From the NCBI RefSeq assembly GCF_036226765.1, contig NZ_CP109017.1, forward strand, positions 2,805,501-2,869,500: DNA of 64,000 bases. Reading direction: 5' to 3'. A program made the translations under genes and the position numbers. How positions within the stretch are numbered: position 1 is the first letter of the stretch; the number at the start of each line of letters is the position of its first letter. Of the stretch, positions 7,324 through 15,619 are shown in pieces. Under the pieces are notes generated by a model. That model was not told the origin of the DNA. It saw only the letters and a list, made by a program, of their open reading frames with translations, and ran no database searches. Origin of the DNA: Streptomyces sp. NBC_00670 (GTDB taxonomy: Bacteria > Actinomycetota > Actinomycetes > Streptomycetales > Streptomycetaceae).

Positions 7324-9194
7324 CGCTGGCCTCCGTCCTGGCCGTACGACTGGTCGTGGTGGACGCTGCCCGCGCCGGGGCCCGCCTGGTGCGGGATGAG
7401 CGGCTCGCCGGGCCCGGCCTCGTCGCCCGGACCGTCGTCGGCCTCGTCCTCGGCCGCACCGAGGGCCTCGCGCTCGGCGACGACCTCCCGTACGGCGTCG
7501 AGCACGCCCCGGTAGCCGGAGCAGCGGCACAGGTTGCCGCAGAGCGCCTGACGGGTCTCCAGGTCGGTGGGGTCCGGGTTGCCCTCCAGGAGGTCGTGCA
7601 CGGTCATCGCCATGCCCGGCACACAGAAGCCGCACTGCACGGCCCCGCACCGGGCGAGCGCCCGCTGCACGTCGGAGGGCTGCCCGTCGACGGCGAGCCC
7701 CTCGACGGTGCGCACCTCGGTGCCGGCGGCGGTGACCGAGGGCACCAGGCAGGAGGCGACGAGCCGGCCGTCCACCTGGACGTTGCAGGCCCCGCACTCG
7801 CCCTCGGAACAGCCGTCCTTGGCGCCCGCGAGGCCCAGGCGCTCGCGCAGCACGTAGAGCAGCGATTCACCGATCCAGGCGTCGGTGACGGGGCGGTCGG
7901 TGCCGTTCACCCGGAGGACGTACGAGACGAGGGGGTGCTCGTCGGGGAGGGGCGCGGGCGCCTCGCCGACGGGGGCGGGGTCCTCCTGGGTGCCGTCCGG
8001 GGCGTCCGCCTCCTGGGGCGCGTCGGCGTCCCGGGGTGCGGGTGCGTCCTGGGGGTGCGGGGTGAGCTCCTCGGCGGAAGGCCGCTCCTGAGGCCGATCC
8101 GCCTCCTGAGGCTGATCGGCCTCCTGAGGCTGATCCGCCTCTTCAGGAGCCTCATCGCCCTCGGGGGCGTCCTCGGGTGTCGCTACGGGCGGTTCGGCGT
8201 CCGGGGCGTGCTCTTCGACGGGGGCACGGCCGGCGTCGGCACCGGCGGCCGGGTCCGGTCCGGCGGCGTACGGCTCCGGGCGCGCCGGGTCCCCGTGGGC
8301 GGCGTAGGGGTCCGTGCCGGGGCGGTTCCCGGCGTACGGGTCGTGCGGGCCGGGGTGTACGGGGCCGGTGGGCGTGGACGGGCCCTGGACGGCCTGGGGG
8401 GCGTCCGGGGTACTCGCGGGGCCCTCCGGCGCGTACGGCCCGTCGAACGGGCCGCCAGGGGCCTCGGCGGGCCGCTCCTCGGACCCCGGGGGCGCCCAGG
8501 GCGCGGCGGCACCGCCGGGCAGGGTCGGCGGCGGGGTGCCGCCCCACTGCTCGACCAGCGACGACGTGGTGAACTCGCCCGACTCGTCCGGCAGATCGCC
8601 GCCGGCGACGGGGATCGACCACTCGCCGGTGACGTCGTGACCGGGGCGGGCGTCGCCCTGGGCGGCGCCCGGGTGCGCGGGCTCCTCGAAGGTCCACTGC
8701 CCGGTGGACTGCGGGTGGTAGGCGAACCCGTGGCCCGACGTGTCACCGCCCGCCGGCCCCTGACGAGGGTCCTGGCGGGGATCGTGAGGGGGGTCCCGGC
8801 GGGGATCGTGGTGCGGGTCGTGGTGCGGATTGCCGTACGGGTCCTGATGGGCCGGCCGCGGGTGCCGCGGGTATCCCGGGTCCGTGCCGGGGGCCGCGTC
8901 GGGCCAGCCCGTGCCCTCGGCGGGGGCGCCCCAGCCGCCGGGCGCGCCGGGGGCGTTGGGAGCGGCGCCGTCGGCGGGATCGCCCTGCTGCGGGGTCGGC
9001 GTGATGGACGGCGGCACATAGCCGTGACCGGGCGCGGCGAGCGGGGTGTGCGAGGCGAGCAGGGCGTCGATGCCGCCCTCGGGGAGCTGGACGAAGGTGG
9101 TGGCACCGTCGTCGTAGTCACCCTGGGGCAGTCGCTCCCAGGAGCCGCGGGGGGCCTCCGGGCGCGGGTCCTCCCCGTGCTGGTCGTCGGTCAC
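7320..9194 (-). CDS. 2Fe-2S subunit of molybdenum hydroxylase with giant disordered N-terminus
   Basis: A 624-residue protein. The family domain occupies only about residues 422-585: CSEGECGAC for the plant-type cluster and CGFC plus CGNLCRC for the helical cluster, both complete. Stand-alone family members are about 160-200 residues. The first 420 residues are Pro/Gly/Asp/Glu-rich and low complexity, with short repeats (DPHHDP-like, and EADQPQ three times). A few non-random islands occur, e.g. ATTFVQLPEGGIDALL and GEWSIPVAGGDLPDESGEFTTSSL. GTG start and stop both overlap the neighbouring genes, so subunit stoichiometry is probably set by coupling. The extension may be an interaction platform (inference). 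Confidence 0.88.
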   Translation of the reverse strand: MTDDQHGEDPRPEAPRGSWERLPQGDYDDGATTFVQLPEGGIDALLASHTPLAAPGHGYVPPSITPTPQQGDPADGAAPNAPGAPGGWGAPAEGTGWPDAAPGTDPGYPRHPRPAHQDPYGNPHHDPHHDPRRDPPHDPRQDPRQGPAGGDTSGHGFAYHPQSTGQWTFEEPAHPGAAQGDARPGHDVTGEWSIPVAGGDLPDESGEFTTSSLVEQWGGTPPPTLPGGAAAPWAPPGSEERPAEAPGGPFDGPYAPEGPASTPDAPQAVQGPSTPTGPVHPGPHDPYAGNRPGTDPYAAHGDPARPEPYAAGPDPAAGADAGRAPVEEHAPDAEPPVATPEDAPEGDEAPEEADQPQEADQPQEADRPQERPSAEELTPHPQDAPAPRDADAPQEADAPDGTQEDPAPVGEAPAPLPDEHPLVSYVLRVNGTDRPVTDAWIGESLLYVLRERLGLAGAKDGCSEGECGACNVQVDGRLVASCLVPSVTAAGTEVRTVEGLAVDGQPSDVQRALARCGAVQCGFCVPGMAMTVHDLLEGNPDPTDLETRQALCGNLCRCSGYRGVLDAVREVVAEREALGAAEDEADDGPGDEAGPGEPLIPHQAGPGAGSVHHDQSYGQDGGQR

Positions 9195-10084
9195 GACAGC
9201 GCCCTCCCCAGTGCTCGTCGGGCCAGCGCGGCGACGGTGCGCCGCAGGTGCAGTACGGCGGGCGGCAGCTGCTCCACCGTGCCGTCCTCGGCCGGGACGG
9301 CGTCGGGGATGCAGGCCGCGGCGACATAGTCCCCGAAGGCGGTCAGCGCCTCCGGGACGATCGTGCGGTTGTTGTCCCAGTCGATGAGCTGGGCGACCCA
9401 GTGCTCGGCGTCCAGGGGGCGCAGCGGCACCGGCGCTATGGCGCCCACCGCGCAGCGCACCCCGCGCCGGGCGGGGTCGAGGACCAGGGCCACGGAGGCC
9501 ACGGCGCGGCCGGGGCCGGTGCGCCCGGTGGCCTTGAGGAAGACCTGGGGGGCGTGCAGCAGCGGCACGCGCACGTAGCCGATGAGTTCGCCCCCGCGCA
9601 GCATCTCCATGCCGGCGAGGAGGTGCGAGACCGGGATCTCGCGGCGGGCGCCGCCCGGTCCGGCGATGACGAGCGTCGCCTCCAGGGCGGCCAGTACGGG
9701 CAGCGCGTCCCCGGTGGGGGCGGCGGAGGCGATGTTGCCGCCGAGCGTGCCCGCGTTGCGGATGTGCGGAGGGCCGGCCGCGCGGGCCGCCGCCGCGAGG
9801 GCGGGGATGAGCGCGGCGAAGTCGGGGCGGCCCATGCGGGCGTGGGTGAGGCCGGCGCCGAGGAGGGCGTGGCCGTCCTGGTACTGCCAGCCGCGGATCT
9901 CGCTGATGCGGCCCAGGCCGACGAGGGCGGCGGGGCGCAACTGCCCGGAGTTGACCGCCGCCATGAGGTCCGTGCCGCCCGCCACGGGCACTGCGGCGGG
10001 CATGGCGGCGAGTGCCGCCACGGCCTCGTCCAGCGACCCGGGCAGCGTCACGGCCTGCGCCGCCTGCGGTGCGTGCGTGGTCAA
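9191..10084 (-). CDS. FAD-binding subunit of xanthine dehydrogenase-family complex
   Basis: A 297-residue FAD-binding subunit, first gene of the operon. The FAD/pyrophosphate contact motif is PVAGGTDLMAAVNSG (residues about 33-47) and the isoalloxazine-contacting segment is IRNAGTLGGNIASAAPTGDALPVLAAL, both hallmarks of the CoxM/XdhB family. It passes electrons from the 2Fe-2S subunit to the acceptor. The start chosen is TTG 10084, placed 8 nt after a GGGAAGGGG ribosome-binding site; a GTG about ten codons downstream is the alternative. The stop overlaps the next start (GTGA). Confidence 0.85.
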   Translation of the reverse strand: MTTHAPQAAQAVTLPGSLDEAVAALAAMPAAVPVAGGTDLMAAVNSGQLRPAALVGLGRISEIRGWQYQDGHALLGAGLTHARMGRPDFAALIPALAAAARAAGPPHIRNAGTLGGNIASAAPTGDALPVLAALEATLVIAGPGGARREIPVSHLLAGMEMLRGGELIGYVRVPLLHAPQVFLKATGRTGPGRAVASVALVLDPARRGVRCAVGAIAPVPLRPLDAEHWVAQLIDWDNNRTIVPEALTAFGDYVAAACIPDAVPAEDGTVEQLPPAVLHLRRTVAALARRALGRALS

Positions 10085-10346
10085 ACCGGCTGCCCCTTCC
10101 CGCTGCCCCACCTGGTCCTGCCTGTGCTGCCGTACGGTACGTGCTGACAGGGCGGACGTGGCAACTCTGGCACATCTTCGCGAGGGGTGGATGCGGGGGT
10201 CCGCTAGGGGGTGTTCGCCCTCCCGGCGGGGGTTGCGGGTGGTTTGGCCCGGCATTACGGGTCGGGGTGGGTTGGGGTTGTTTGGCGGGGTTGGGTGGGT
10301 GTGACGGGGTTGCGGGGTGGGGGTTTCGGCCGTGGAGGTGGGGGGC

Positions 10347-10440
10347 TTTTTCGCCCCCGCCGCCCCTTCCCCGGGGGCTGCGCCCCCGGACCCCCCTACG
10401 GAGCTTCGCTCCGTTTTGCGCAGTTCCCCCCGCCCCTTTG
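10347..10440. repeat. Dispersed composite intergenic repeat, copy 1
   Basis: The 356-bp gap 10085-10440 holds the FAD-subunit upstream region, a G/T-rich stretch (about 10240-10320) and this copy. It consists of TTTTCGCCCCCGCCGCCCC, GGGGGCTGCGCCCCC, GGAGCTTCGCTCC and GCGCAGTTCCCCCCGCCCC in order. The small inverted repeats can form hairpins after the hexosaminidase stop. Related copies lie near 12149, 19907 and 57402. Confidence 0.65.
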
Positions 10441-12102
10441 TCAGCGGGGTCGGCCCTGTACTCCCGGGCGGCGTTGCCAGGGGTGGGGGCCCTGGGGTGG
10501 GCGGTAGGTGACGCCGAGGGCGTCGAGGCGGGGGTAGTGGGACTTCATGCGAGTGGTGAAGTCGGTGAAGTCCCGGGCGGCGGGCGGGGGCAGGGGGGAC
10601 CAGACGGCCTCGGCGAAGGCGGCCAGGCGCGGGAACACCTGGTAGTCGACGCGCCCCTGGTCCTCCATCACCTCGGTCCAGACGTTGGCCTGGGCGCCGA
10701 GGACGTGCCGGGCCTCGTCCGGGGTGAGTTCCGGTGGAACGGGTTCGAAGCGGTAGACGTCCTCCAGGGTGCGGACGAAGCCGATGGGCACCGGCTCGTC
10801 GGGGCCCGGGTCCTGACGGTGGTCCAGGTAAACCTCCGTCTCCGGGCACATGACGACGTCGTGACCCGCGCGCGCGGCCGTGACGCCGCCCTCGTAGCCG
10901 CGCCAGGACGAGACCGCCGCGCCGGGCGCGAGGCCGCCCTCGAGGATCTCGTCCCACCCGATGAGGCGGCGGCCGCGGGCGGCCAGCCAGTCGTCGAAGT
11001 GCCGGATGAACCACGCCTGGAGTTCGTCCTCGTCGGCCAGTCCCTGCTCCTGGATGCGCGCCTGCGCGGTGGGTGAGTCGCGCCACTGGTCCTTGGGGCA
11101 CTCGTCGCCGCCGATGTGGAAGAAGGACGAGAACCGCGCCGCGTCCGGCGGGAACAGGTCCAGGACCTCCTCGAACACCCCTTCGTAGAAGCGGAGGGTG
11201 GTGTCAGTGGGGGCGAGTACGTTGTGAGAGATGCCCCAGTTGTCCCAGACGGCGAGGGAGGAGGTGTCGACGACGTCCGTGTTGCCGAGCTCGGGGTACG
11301 CGGCGATGGCGGCCTGGGAGTGACCCGGTATGTCGATCTCGGGGACGACGGAGATGTGCCGGGCGGCGGCGTACGCGACGATCTCGCGGATGTCGTCCTG
11401 TGAGTAGAAACCACCGTGCGGTTTGTCCTCCCACAGGGGTGACGCGCGGTGGCCGAATTTGGTACGGGACCGCCAGGAGCCGACCTCGGTGAGGCGGGGG
11501 TGGCGGCGGATCTCGATGCGCCAGCCCTGGTCGTCCGTGAGGTGGAGGTGGAGGACGTTGAGCTTGTGCGCGGCCATCAGGTCGAGGTACCGCAGGACGC
11601 CGTCCTTCGGCATGAAGTGCCGGGCCACGTCCAGCATGAGACCGCGCCAGTGGAAGCGGGGGCTGTCGTGGAGGGTGACGGCCGGGACGGGCCAGTGCCG
11701 GCGGGGGGTGACGGGGGCGCGGCGGAAGGCCTCGGGGCCGAGGAGCTGACGCAGGGTCTGGGCGGCGTGGAAGAGGCCGGGTTCCGCGGCGGCGGTGAGC
11801 GTGACGGAGTGGGGGGTGGTGGTGAGGCGGTAGCCCTCCGGGCCGCCGAGTTCCGCTCCGAGGTGGGGGGCGAGGGCGAGGCGGATGCGGGTGCGGGCGG
11901 GGGTGCCGGGGGTGTGCGGCGGGAGAGGCAGGCCGAGGGCCGGGCCGAGGGTGGTGCGGAGCCAGTGGGCGGTGGCGGTGGTGCCGGCCGGCTCTTCGAG
12001 GGTGGTGTGTGCGTCGAGGGTGGGGGTGCGGGTGTGGGGTGTGGGGGTGGTGTGACGGGGGGCGGGGACGAGGGCGGGGGGTGCGGGTTCGGGGTCGGTC
12101 AT
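10441..12102 (-). CDS. Glycoside hydrolase family 20 beta-N-acetylhexosaminidase
   Basis: A 553-residue enzyme. An N-terminal alpha/beta GH20b domain (to about residue 180) precedes the TIM barrel beginning RFHWRGLMLDVARHFM. The catalytic pair is in HIGGDECPK, with Asp333 polarising the substrate acetamido group and Glu334 as acid/base (family mechanism). It removes terminal GlcNAc/GalNAc from chitooligosaccharides or glycans. No signal peptide is seen at the chosen ATG, so it probably acts in the cytoplasm on imported oligosaccharides. The frame is open further upstream through repeat DNA, which is unlikely to be coding. Confidence 0.92.
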   Translation of the reverse strand: MTDPEPAPPALVPAPRHTTPTPHTRTPTLDAHTTLEEPAGTTATAHWLRTTLGPALGLPLPPHTPGTPARTRIRLALAPHLGAELGGPEGYRLTTTPHSVTLTAAAEPGLFHAAQTLRQLLGPEAFRRAPVTPRRHWPVPAVTLHDSPRFHWRGLMLDVARHFMPKDGVLRYLDLMAAHKLNVLHLHLTDDQGWRIEIRRHPRLTEVGSWRSRTKFGHRASPLWEDKPHGGFYSQDDIREIVAYAAARHISVVPEIDIPGHSQAAIAAYPELGNTDVVDTSSLAVWDNWGISHNVLAPTDTTLRFYEGVFEEVLDLFPPDAARFSSFFHIGGDECPKDQWRDSPTAQARIQEQGLADEDELQAWFIRHFDDWLAARGRRLIGWDEILEGGLAPGAAVSSWRGYEGGVTAARAGHDVVMCPETEVYLDHRQDPGPDEPVPIGFVRTLEDVYRFEPVPPELTPDEARHVLGAQANVWTEVMEDQGRVDYQVFPRLAAFAEAVWSPLPPPAARDFTDFTTRMKSHYPRLDALGVTYRPPQGPHPWQRRPGVQGRPR

Positions 12103-12148
12103 GCGGTGGCCTCCAGGGGTGCGGGGCGGTGGCCTCACCGAAGAGGTG

Positions 12149-12290
12149 TTCGCCCCCGCCGCCCTTACCCTTCCCATCCCCAAGGGGCTCCGCCCCTTCG
12201 ACCCCGAGGGGGGTGGGGGTGGGGTGGGGTGTGTGCGGGGCTCCGCCCCGGTACCCCGGCGGGGGCTCCGCCCCCTGCACCCCCGTAGGA
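12149..12290. repeat. Dispersed composite intergenic repeat, copy 2
   Basis: This fills most of the gap between hexosaminidase and DUF3039. It starts TTCGCCCCCGCCGCCC, continues TACCCTTCCCATCCC and has the hairpin core GGGGCTCCGCCCC. This order is repeated, reverse complemented, at 57450-57532. Confidence 0.65.
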
Positions 12291-12302
12291 CGCCCGCGGC
12301 AG

Positions 12303-12581
12303 TTACTTCTTGCCGCCCTCGTCGCCGCCGCCGTTTTCCATGGACTCGTAGATTTCCTTGCACATGGGGCACACCGGGTACTTCTTCGGGTCGCGGCCCG
12401 GGACCCATACCTTGCCGCAGAGCGCCACGACGGGCGTGCCGTCGAGGGCGCTCGCCATGATCTTGTCCTTCTGGACGTAGTGCGCGAAGCGCTCGTGATC
12501 GCCGTCGCCGTGCGACACCTGCGGCGTCGGCTCGACGAGGGTCCCCGTACCGGTCCCGCGCTCGGGCTCGAGAGTGCTCAT
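12303..12581 (-). CDS. DUF3039 domain protein
   Basis: A 92-residue actinobacterial conserved protein. The domain contains HYVQKDKIMASALDGTPVVALCGKVWVPGRDPKKYPVCPMCKEIYE, with one Cys in LCGK and a CPMC pair that could hold a metal. This is the DUF3039 pattern; its function is unknown. The N-terminus is Thr/Gly/Glu-rich. It precedes the yqgE-like gene across a 29-bp gap on the same strand, so the two may be co-transcribed. Confidence 0.85.
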   Translation of the reverse strand: MSTLEPERGTGTGTLVEPTPQVSHGDGDHERFAHYVQKDKIMASALDGTPVVALCGKVWVPGRDPKKYPVCPMCKEIYESMENGGGDEGGKK

Positions 12582-12610
12582 GGGGCCAAGGGTACTGAAA
12601 CGCGCCCGGT

Positions 12611-13183
12611 TCAGTTGAGCGACGGGTCGTCCGGATACGTGGCCACCATCGCCAGCTCGCTGCGCTGCCGGCGCAGCACCTCGCGCCACAGCGTCTCCGG
12701 CGACGGCGACGAGACGTCCCCGGGTTCGGACTCGACGACGTACCAGGCGCCGTCCGAGAGTTCGTTCTCCAGCTGGCCCGGGCCCCAGCCCGCGTACCCG
12801 GCGAAGATCCGCAGCGAGCCCAGCGCGGAGGCCAGCAGCTCCGGCGGGGCCTCCAGGTCGACGAGCCCGATCGCGCCGTGCACCCGCCGCCAGCCCAGCG
12901 GTGTCCGCTCGCCGGAGCCGCCGCCGGGGATGACCGCGACGCCGAGCGCCGAGTCCAGGGAGACGGGCCCGCCCTGGAAGACGACCCCGGGGTCGCCGGC
13001 GAGATCCGCCCAGCCCTCGAGGATGTCCCCCACGTCGACCGGGGTCGGACGGTTGAGGACGACGCCGAGCGAGCCCTCCTCGTCGTGGTCGAGGAGAAGC
13101 ACCACCGCGCGCTCGAAGTTCGGGTCCGACAGGGCGGGCGTGGCCACGAGCAGCCGCCCCGTGAGCGAGGACACCTCGGTCAT
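12611..13183 (-). CDS. YqgE/AlgH family protein
   Basis: A 190-residue protein spanning the whole YqgE/AlgH fold. It begins LTGRLLVATPALSDPNFERAVVLLLDHDEEGSLGVVLNRPTP and continues with VFQGGPV and IFAGYAGWGPGQLENEL, the strongest family signatures. The biochemical function is unresolved; in Pseudomonas AlgH affects alginate regulation. The start MTEVSSLTG at 13183 is preferred; an in-frame ATG three codons upstream (13192) is also possible. Confidence 0.9.
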   Translation of the reverse strand: MTEVSSLTGRLLVATPALSDPNFERAVVLLLDHDEEGSLGVVLNRPTPVDVGDILEGWADLAGDPGVVFQGGPVSLDSALGVAVIPGGGSGERTPLGWRRVHGAIGLVDLEAPPELLASALGSLRIFAGYAGWGPGQLENELSDGAWYVVESEPGDVSSPSPETLWREVLRRQRSELAMVATYPDDPSLN

Positions 13184-13480
13184 GCCAGACATGATCCCGC
13201 ATCTTCCCCCCGCGTGGGGAGGCAATCCGGTACGCGGGTGAGGGCCGGCCGGGGCGCAGGGAAGCGGCACCGGGCGCACGGCGGGGGGCAGGTACGGTTC
13301 CGGCCATCCGCCGGCCGCCTCCCGGCCGCCCGCCGGTCACCGCAAGTGCCCGCGCACGTACGGCTCGTGTTGTGGCAAAGCTATGACCTGCCTGGGTGGT
13401 CCCTGGGCTTACTCCAGGGGGGTGCGCGGCCATTACCCTTGCCTCTTCGGCCCTGCCCCCCTCACCGGAACGCGAGATAC

Positions 13481-14827
13481 ATGACCGTCAACGGCAATGA
13501 CGACGTCCTGCTTGTCCACGGCGGAACCCCGCTGGAGGGCGAGATCCGTGTCCGCGGTGCGAAGAACCTCGTACCGAAGGCCATGGTGGCGGCCCTGCTG
13601 GGCAGCGCGCCGAGCCGGCTGCGCAACGTCCCCGACATCCGCGACGTGCGGGTGGTGCGCGGACTGCTGCAACTGCACGGCGTGACGGTGCGCCCGGGCG
13701 AGGAGCCCGGCGAACTGGTGCTCGACCCGACGCGGGTGGAGAGCGCGAACGTCGCCGACATCGACGCCCACGCGGGCTCCTCCCGCATCCCGATCCTGTT
13801 CTGCGGCCCGCTGCTGCACCGGCTCGGCCATGCGTTCATCCCGGGTCTCGGCGGCTGCGACATCGGCGGCCGGCCCATCGACTTCCACTTCGACGTGCTG
13901 CGGCAGTTCGGGGCGAAGATCGAGAAGCGGGCGGACGGGCAGTACCTGGAGGCGCCACAGCGGCTGCGCGGTACGAAGATCGCACTGCCGTACCCGTCGG
14001 TGGGCGCCACCGAGCAGGTGCTGCTGACGGCCGTGCTCGCGGAGGGCGTCACGGAGCTGTCCAACGCGGCGGTCGAACCGGAGATCGAGGACCTGATCTG
14101 CGTGCTGCAGAAAATGGGCGCGATCATCGCCATGGACACCGACCGGACGATCCGCATCACCGGTGTCGACACGCTCGGCGGCTACACCCACCGGGCGCTG
14201 CCGGACCGGCTGGAGTCCGCGTCCTGGGCGTCCGCCGCGCTCGCCACCGAGGGGAACATCTACGTCCACGGGGCGCAGCAGCGGTCGATGATGACCTTCC
14301 TCAACACCTACCGCAAGGTGGGCGGGGCGTTCGAGATCGACGACGAGGGCATCCGGTTCTGGCATCCGGGCGGGCAGCTGAAGTCCATCGCCCTGGAGAC
14401 GGACGTGCACCCCGGGTTCCAGACGGACTGGCAGCAGCCGCTGGTCGTCGCGCTGACGCAGGCGACGGGGCTGTCGATCATCCACGAGACGGTGTACGAG
14501 TCCCGGCTCGGGTTCACGTCCGCGCTGAACCAGATGGGGGCGCACATACAGCTGTACCGCGAGTGCCTCGGGGGGTCGCACTGCCGGTTCGGGCAGCGCA
14601 ACTTCCTGCACTCGGCGGTCGTCTCCGGGCCGACGAAGCTGCAGGGCGCGGACCTGGTCATCCCCGACCTGCGGGGCGGCTTCTCCTACCTGATCGCCGC
14701 GCTGGCGGCGCAGGGGACGTCCCGGGTCCACGGCATCGATCTCATCAACCGCGGCTACGAGAACTTCATGGAGAAGCTGGTCGAACTCGGTGCCAAGGTG
14801 GAACTCCCGGGCAAGGCCCTGGCGTGA
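13481..14827 (+). CDS. murA: UDP-N-acetylglucosamine 1-carboxyvinyltransferase MurA
   Basis: A 448-residue EPSP synthase-fold enzyme that transfers enolpyruvate from PEP to UDP-GlcNAc, the first committed step of peptidoglycan synthesis. The active-site loop GLGGCDIGGRPIDFH carries Cys126, the residue alkylated by fosfomycin, so this copy should be sensitive in principle (mycobacterial enzymes have Asp there). RGAKNLVPKAMVAALL near the N-terminus is the Lys/Asn substrate motif. The ATG at 13481 is preceded by CACCGGAACGCGAGATAC. The gene is convergent with hup across a strong terminator. Confidence 0.95.
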   Translation: MTVNGNDDVLLVHGGTPLEGEIRVRGAKNLVPKAMVAALLGSAPSRLRNVPDIRDVRVVRGLLQLHGVTVRPGEEPGELVLDPTRVESANVADIDAHAGSSRIPILFCGPLLHRLGHAFIPGLGGCDIGGRPIDFHFDVLRQFGAKIEKRADGQYLEAPQRLRGTKIALPYPSVGATEQVLLTAVLAEGVTELSNAAVEPEIEDLICVLQKMGAIIAMDTDRTIRITGVDTLGGYTHRALPDRLESASWASAALATEGNIYVHGAQQRSMMTFLNTYRKVGGAFEIDDEGIRFWHPGGQLKSIALETDVHPGFQTDWQQPLVVALTQATGLSIIHETVYESRLGFTSALNQMGAHIQLYRECLGGSHCRFGQRNFLHSAVVSGPTKLQGADLVIPDLRGGFSYLIAALAAQGTSRVHGIDLINRGYENFMEKLVELGAKVELPGKALA

Positions 14828-14865
14828 CCGCGCCCTGAAGGGGCGCGGGGCTGTGTGGCCCGTAC

Positions 14866-14906
14866 GCCGCTGGGGCGGCCCCGGGGTCCGGGGCCGCCCC
14901 AGCGGC
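14866..14906. terminator. Bidirectional terminator between murA and hup
   Basis: GCCGCTGGGGCGGCCCC (14866-14882) is perfectly complementary to 14890-14906, a 17-bp GC-only stem with a 7-nt loop. It lies between convergent genes. No U tract follows, as is common in Streptomyces. Confidence 0.8.
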
Positions 14907-14958
14907 GGCTGTTACGGTGCCGCGCGCCGTCCCCCGACGCGCGACAGGACCGGCAACG

Positions 14959-15240
14959 TCAGTTGCCCTTCGCGGCTTCCTTGAGCTTGCTGCCCGCCGA
15001 CACCTTCACGCTGTAGCCGGCCGGGATCTGGATCGGGTCACCGGTCTGCGGGTTGCGGGCGGTGCGAGCGGCACGGTGGGTGCGCTCGAAGGTCAGGAAG
15101 CCGGGGATGGTGACCTTCTCGTCGCCCTTGGCGACGATCTCGCCGACCGTCTCGGCGAAGGCGGCCAGAACGGCGTCGGCGTCCTTGCGGGTCACCTCGG
15201 CGCGGTCGGCCAGCGCGGCCACCAGCTCACTGCGGTTCAT
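14959..15240 (-). CDS. hupA: HU-family DNA-binding protein
   Basis: A 93-residue nucleoid protein, MNRSELVAALADRAEVTRKDADAVLAAF, with the HU signature GFLTFERTHRAARTARNPQTGDPI whose beta arm includes the intercalating proline region RNPQTG. It lacks the Lys/Ala-rich tail of HupS, so it is the short HupA type. It binds DNA non-specifically and bends it. A GGGAG ribosome-binding site lies 8 nt before the ATG. Confidence 0.95.
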   Translation of the reverse strand: MNRSELVAALADRAEVTRKDADAVLAAFAETVGEIVAKGDEKVTIPGFLTFERTHRAARTARNPQTGDPIQIPAGYSVKVSAGSKLKEAAKGN

Positions 15241-15619
15241 GTTCTTACTCCCGTGTTCTTCTTGCCATGGAGGCGTGCCACGCGGCCAGGCCGCATGTCG
15301 GGCACGGCGAAGCCGATGCTGCCAGGGTCCCCGGTGAGTCCCCGGACCCGGGTCCGTCGTCCGAACCCTCGCGCCCAGGGAGGCATCCTGCCCCTACCTG
15401 CGGCGGTAAAGCCAATCCGGCACCCGCAGGAATGGTGAGAACACTCCCGCGTGTCACACGAAAAGCGGCCACCGGTACCGGCCGGACAGACCCTAGGCGG
15501 CGCTCGCAGCCCCTCTGCCCCGCGACGCGCCGGGTACGCCCCCGCCGTGTCCATCGTCACAGCGGGGGCACAGAACCTACCGGACGTCCCGGAACGTCAC
15601 GCCGTGGCCGCCGGGGGCG
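15241..15619. other. Long non-coding upstream region of hup
   Basis: A 379-bp stretch without a credible gene separates hup from the upstream malic enzyme gene. On the minus strand a TTGGCT -35 candidate (15410-15415) and CAGGAT -10 candidate (15385-15390) are 19 bp apart, implying a leader of about 140 nt for hup. No clear operator palindrome or second gene is visible. Confidence 0.35.

Noticed and set aside
5248..7515. 755-codon plus-strand frame over the Mo subunit
   Set aside because: The opposite strand encodes a clear xanthine dehydrogenase-family protein in an overlapping operon; this frame has no recognisable domain.
8765..8840. Tandem repeat as a separate DNA element
   Set aside because: It is in frame with the DPHHDP/DPRQDP repeats of the 2Fe-2S subunit and is explained by that coding region.
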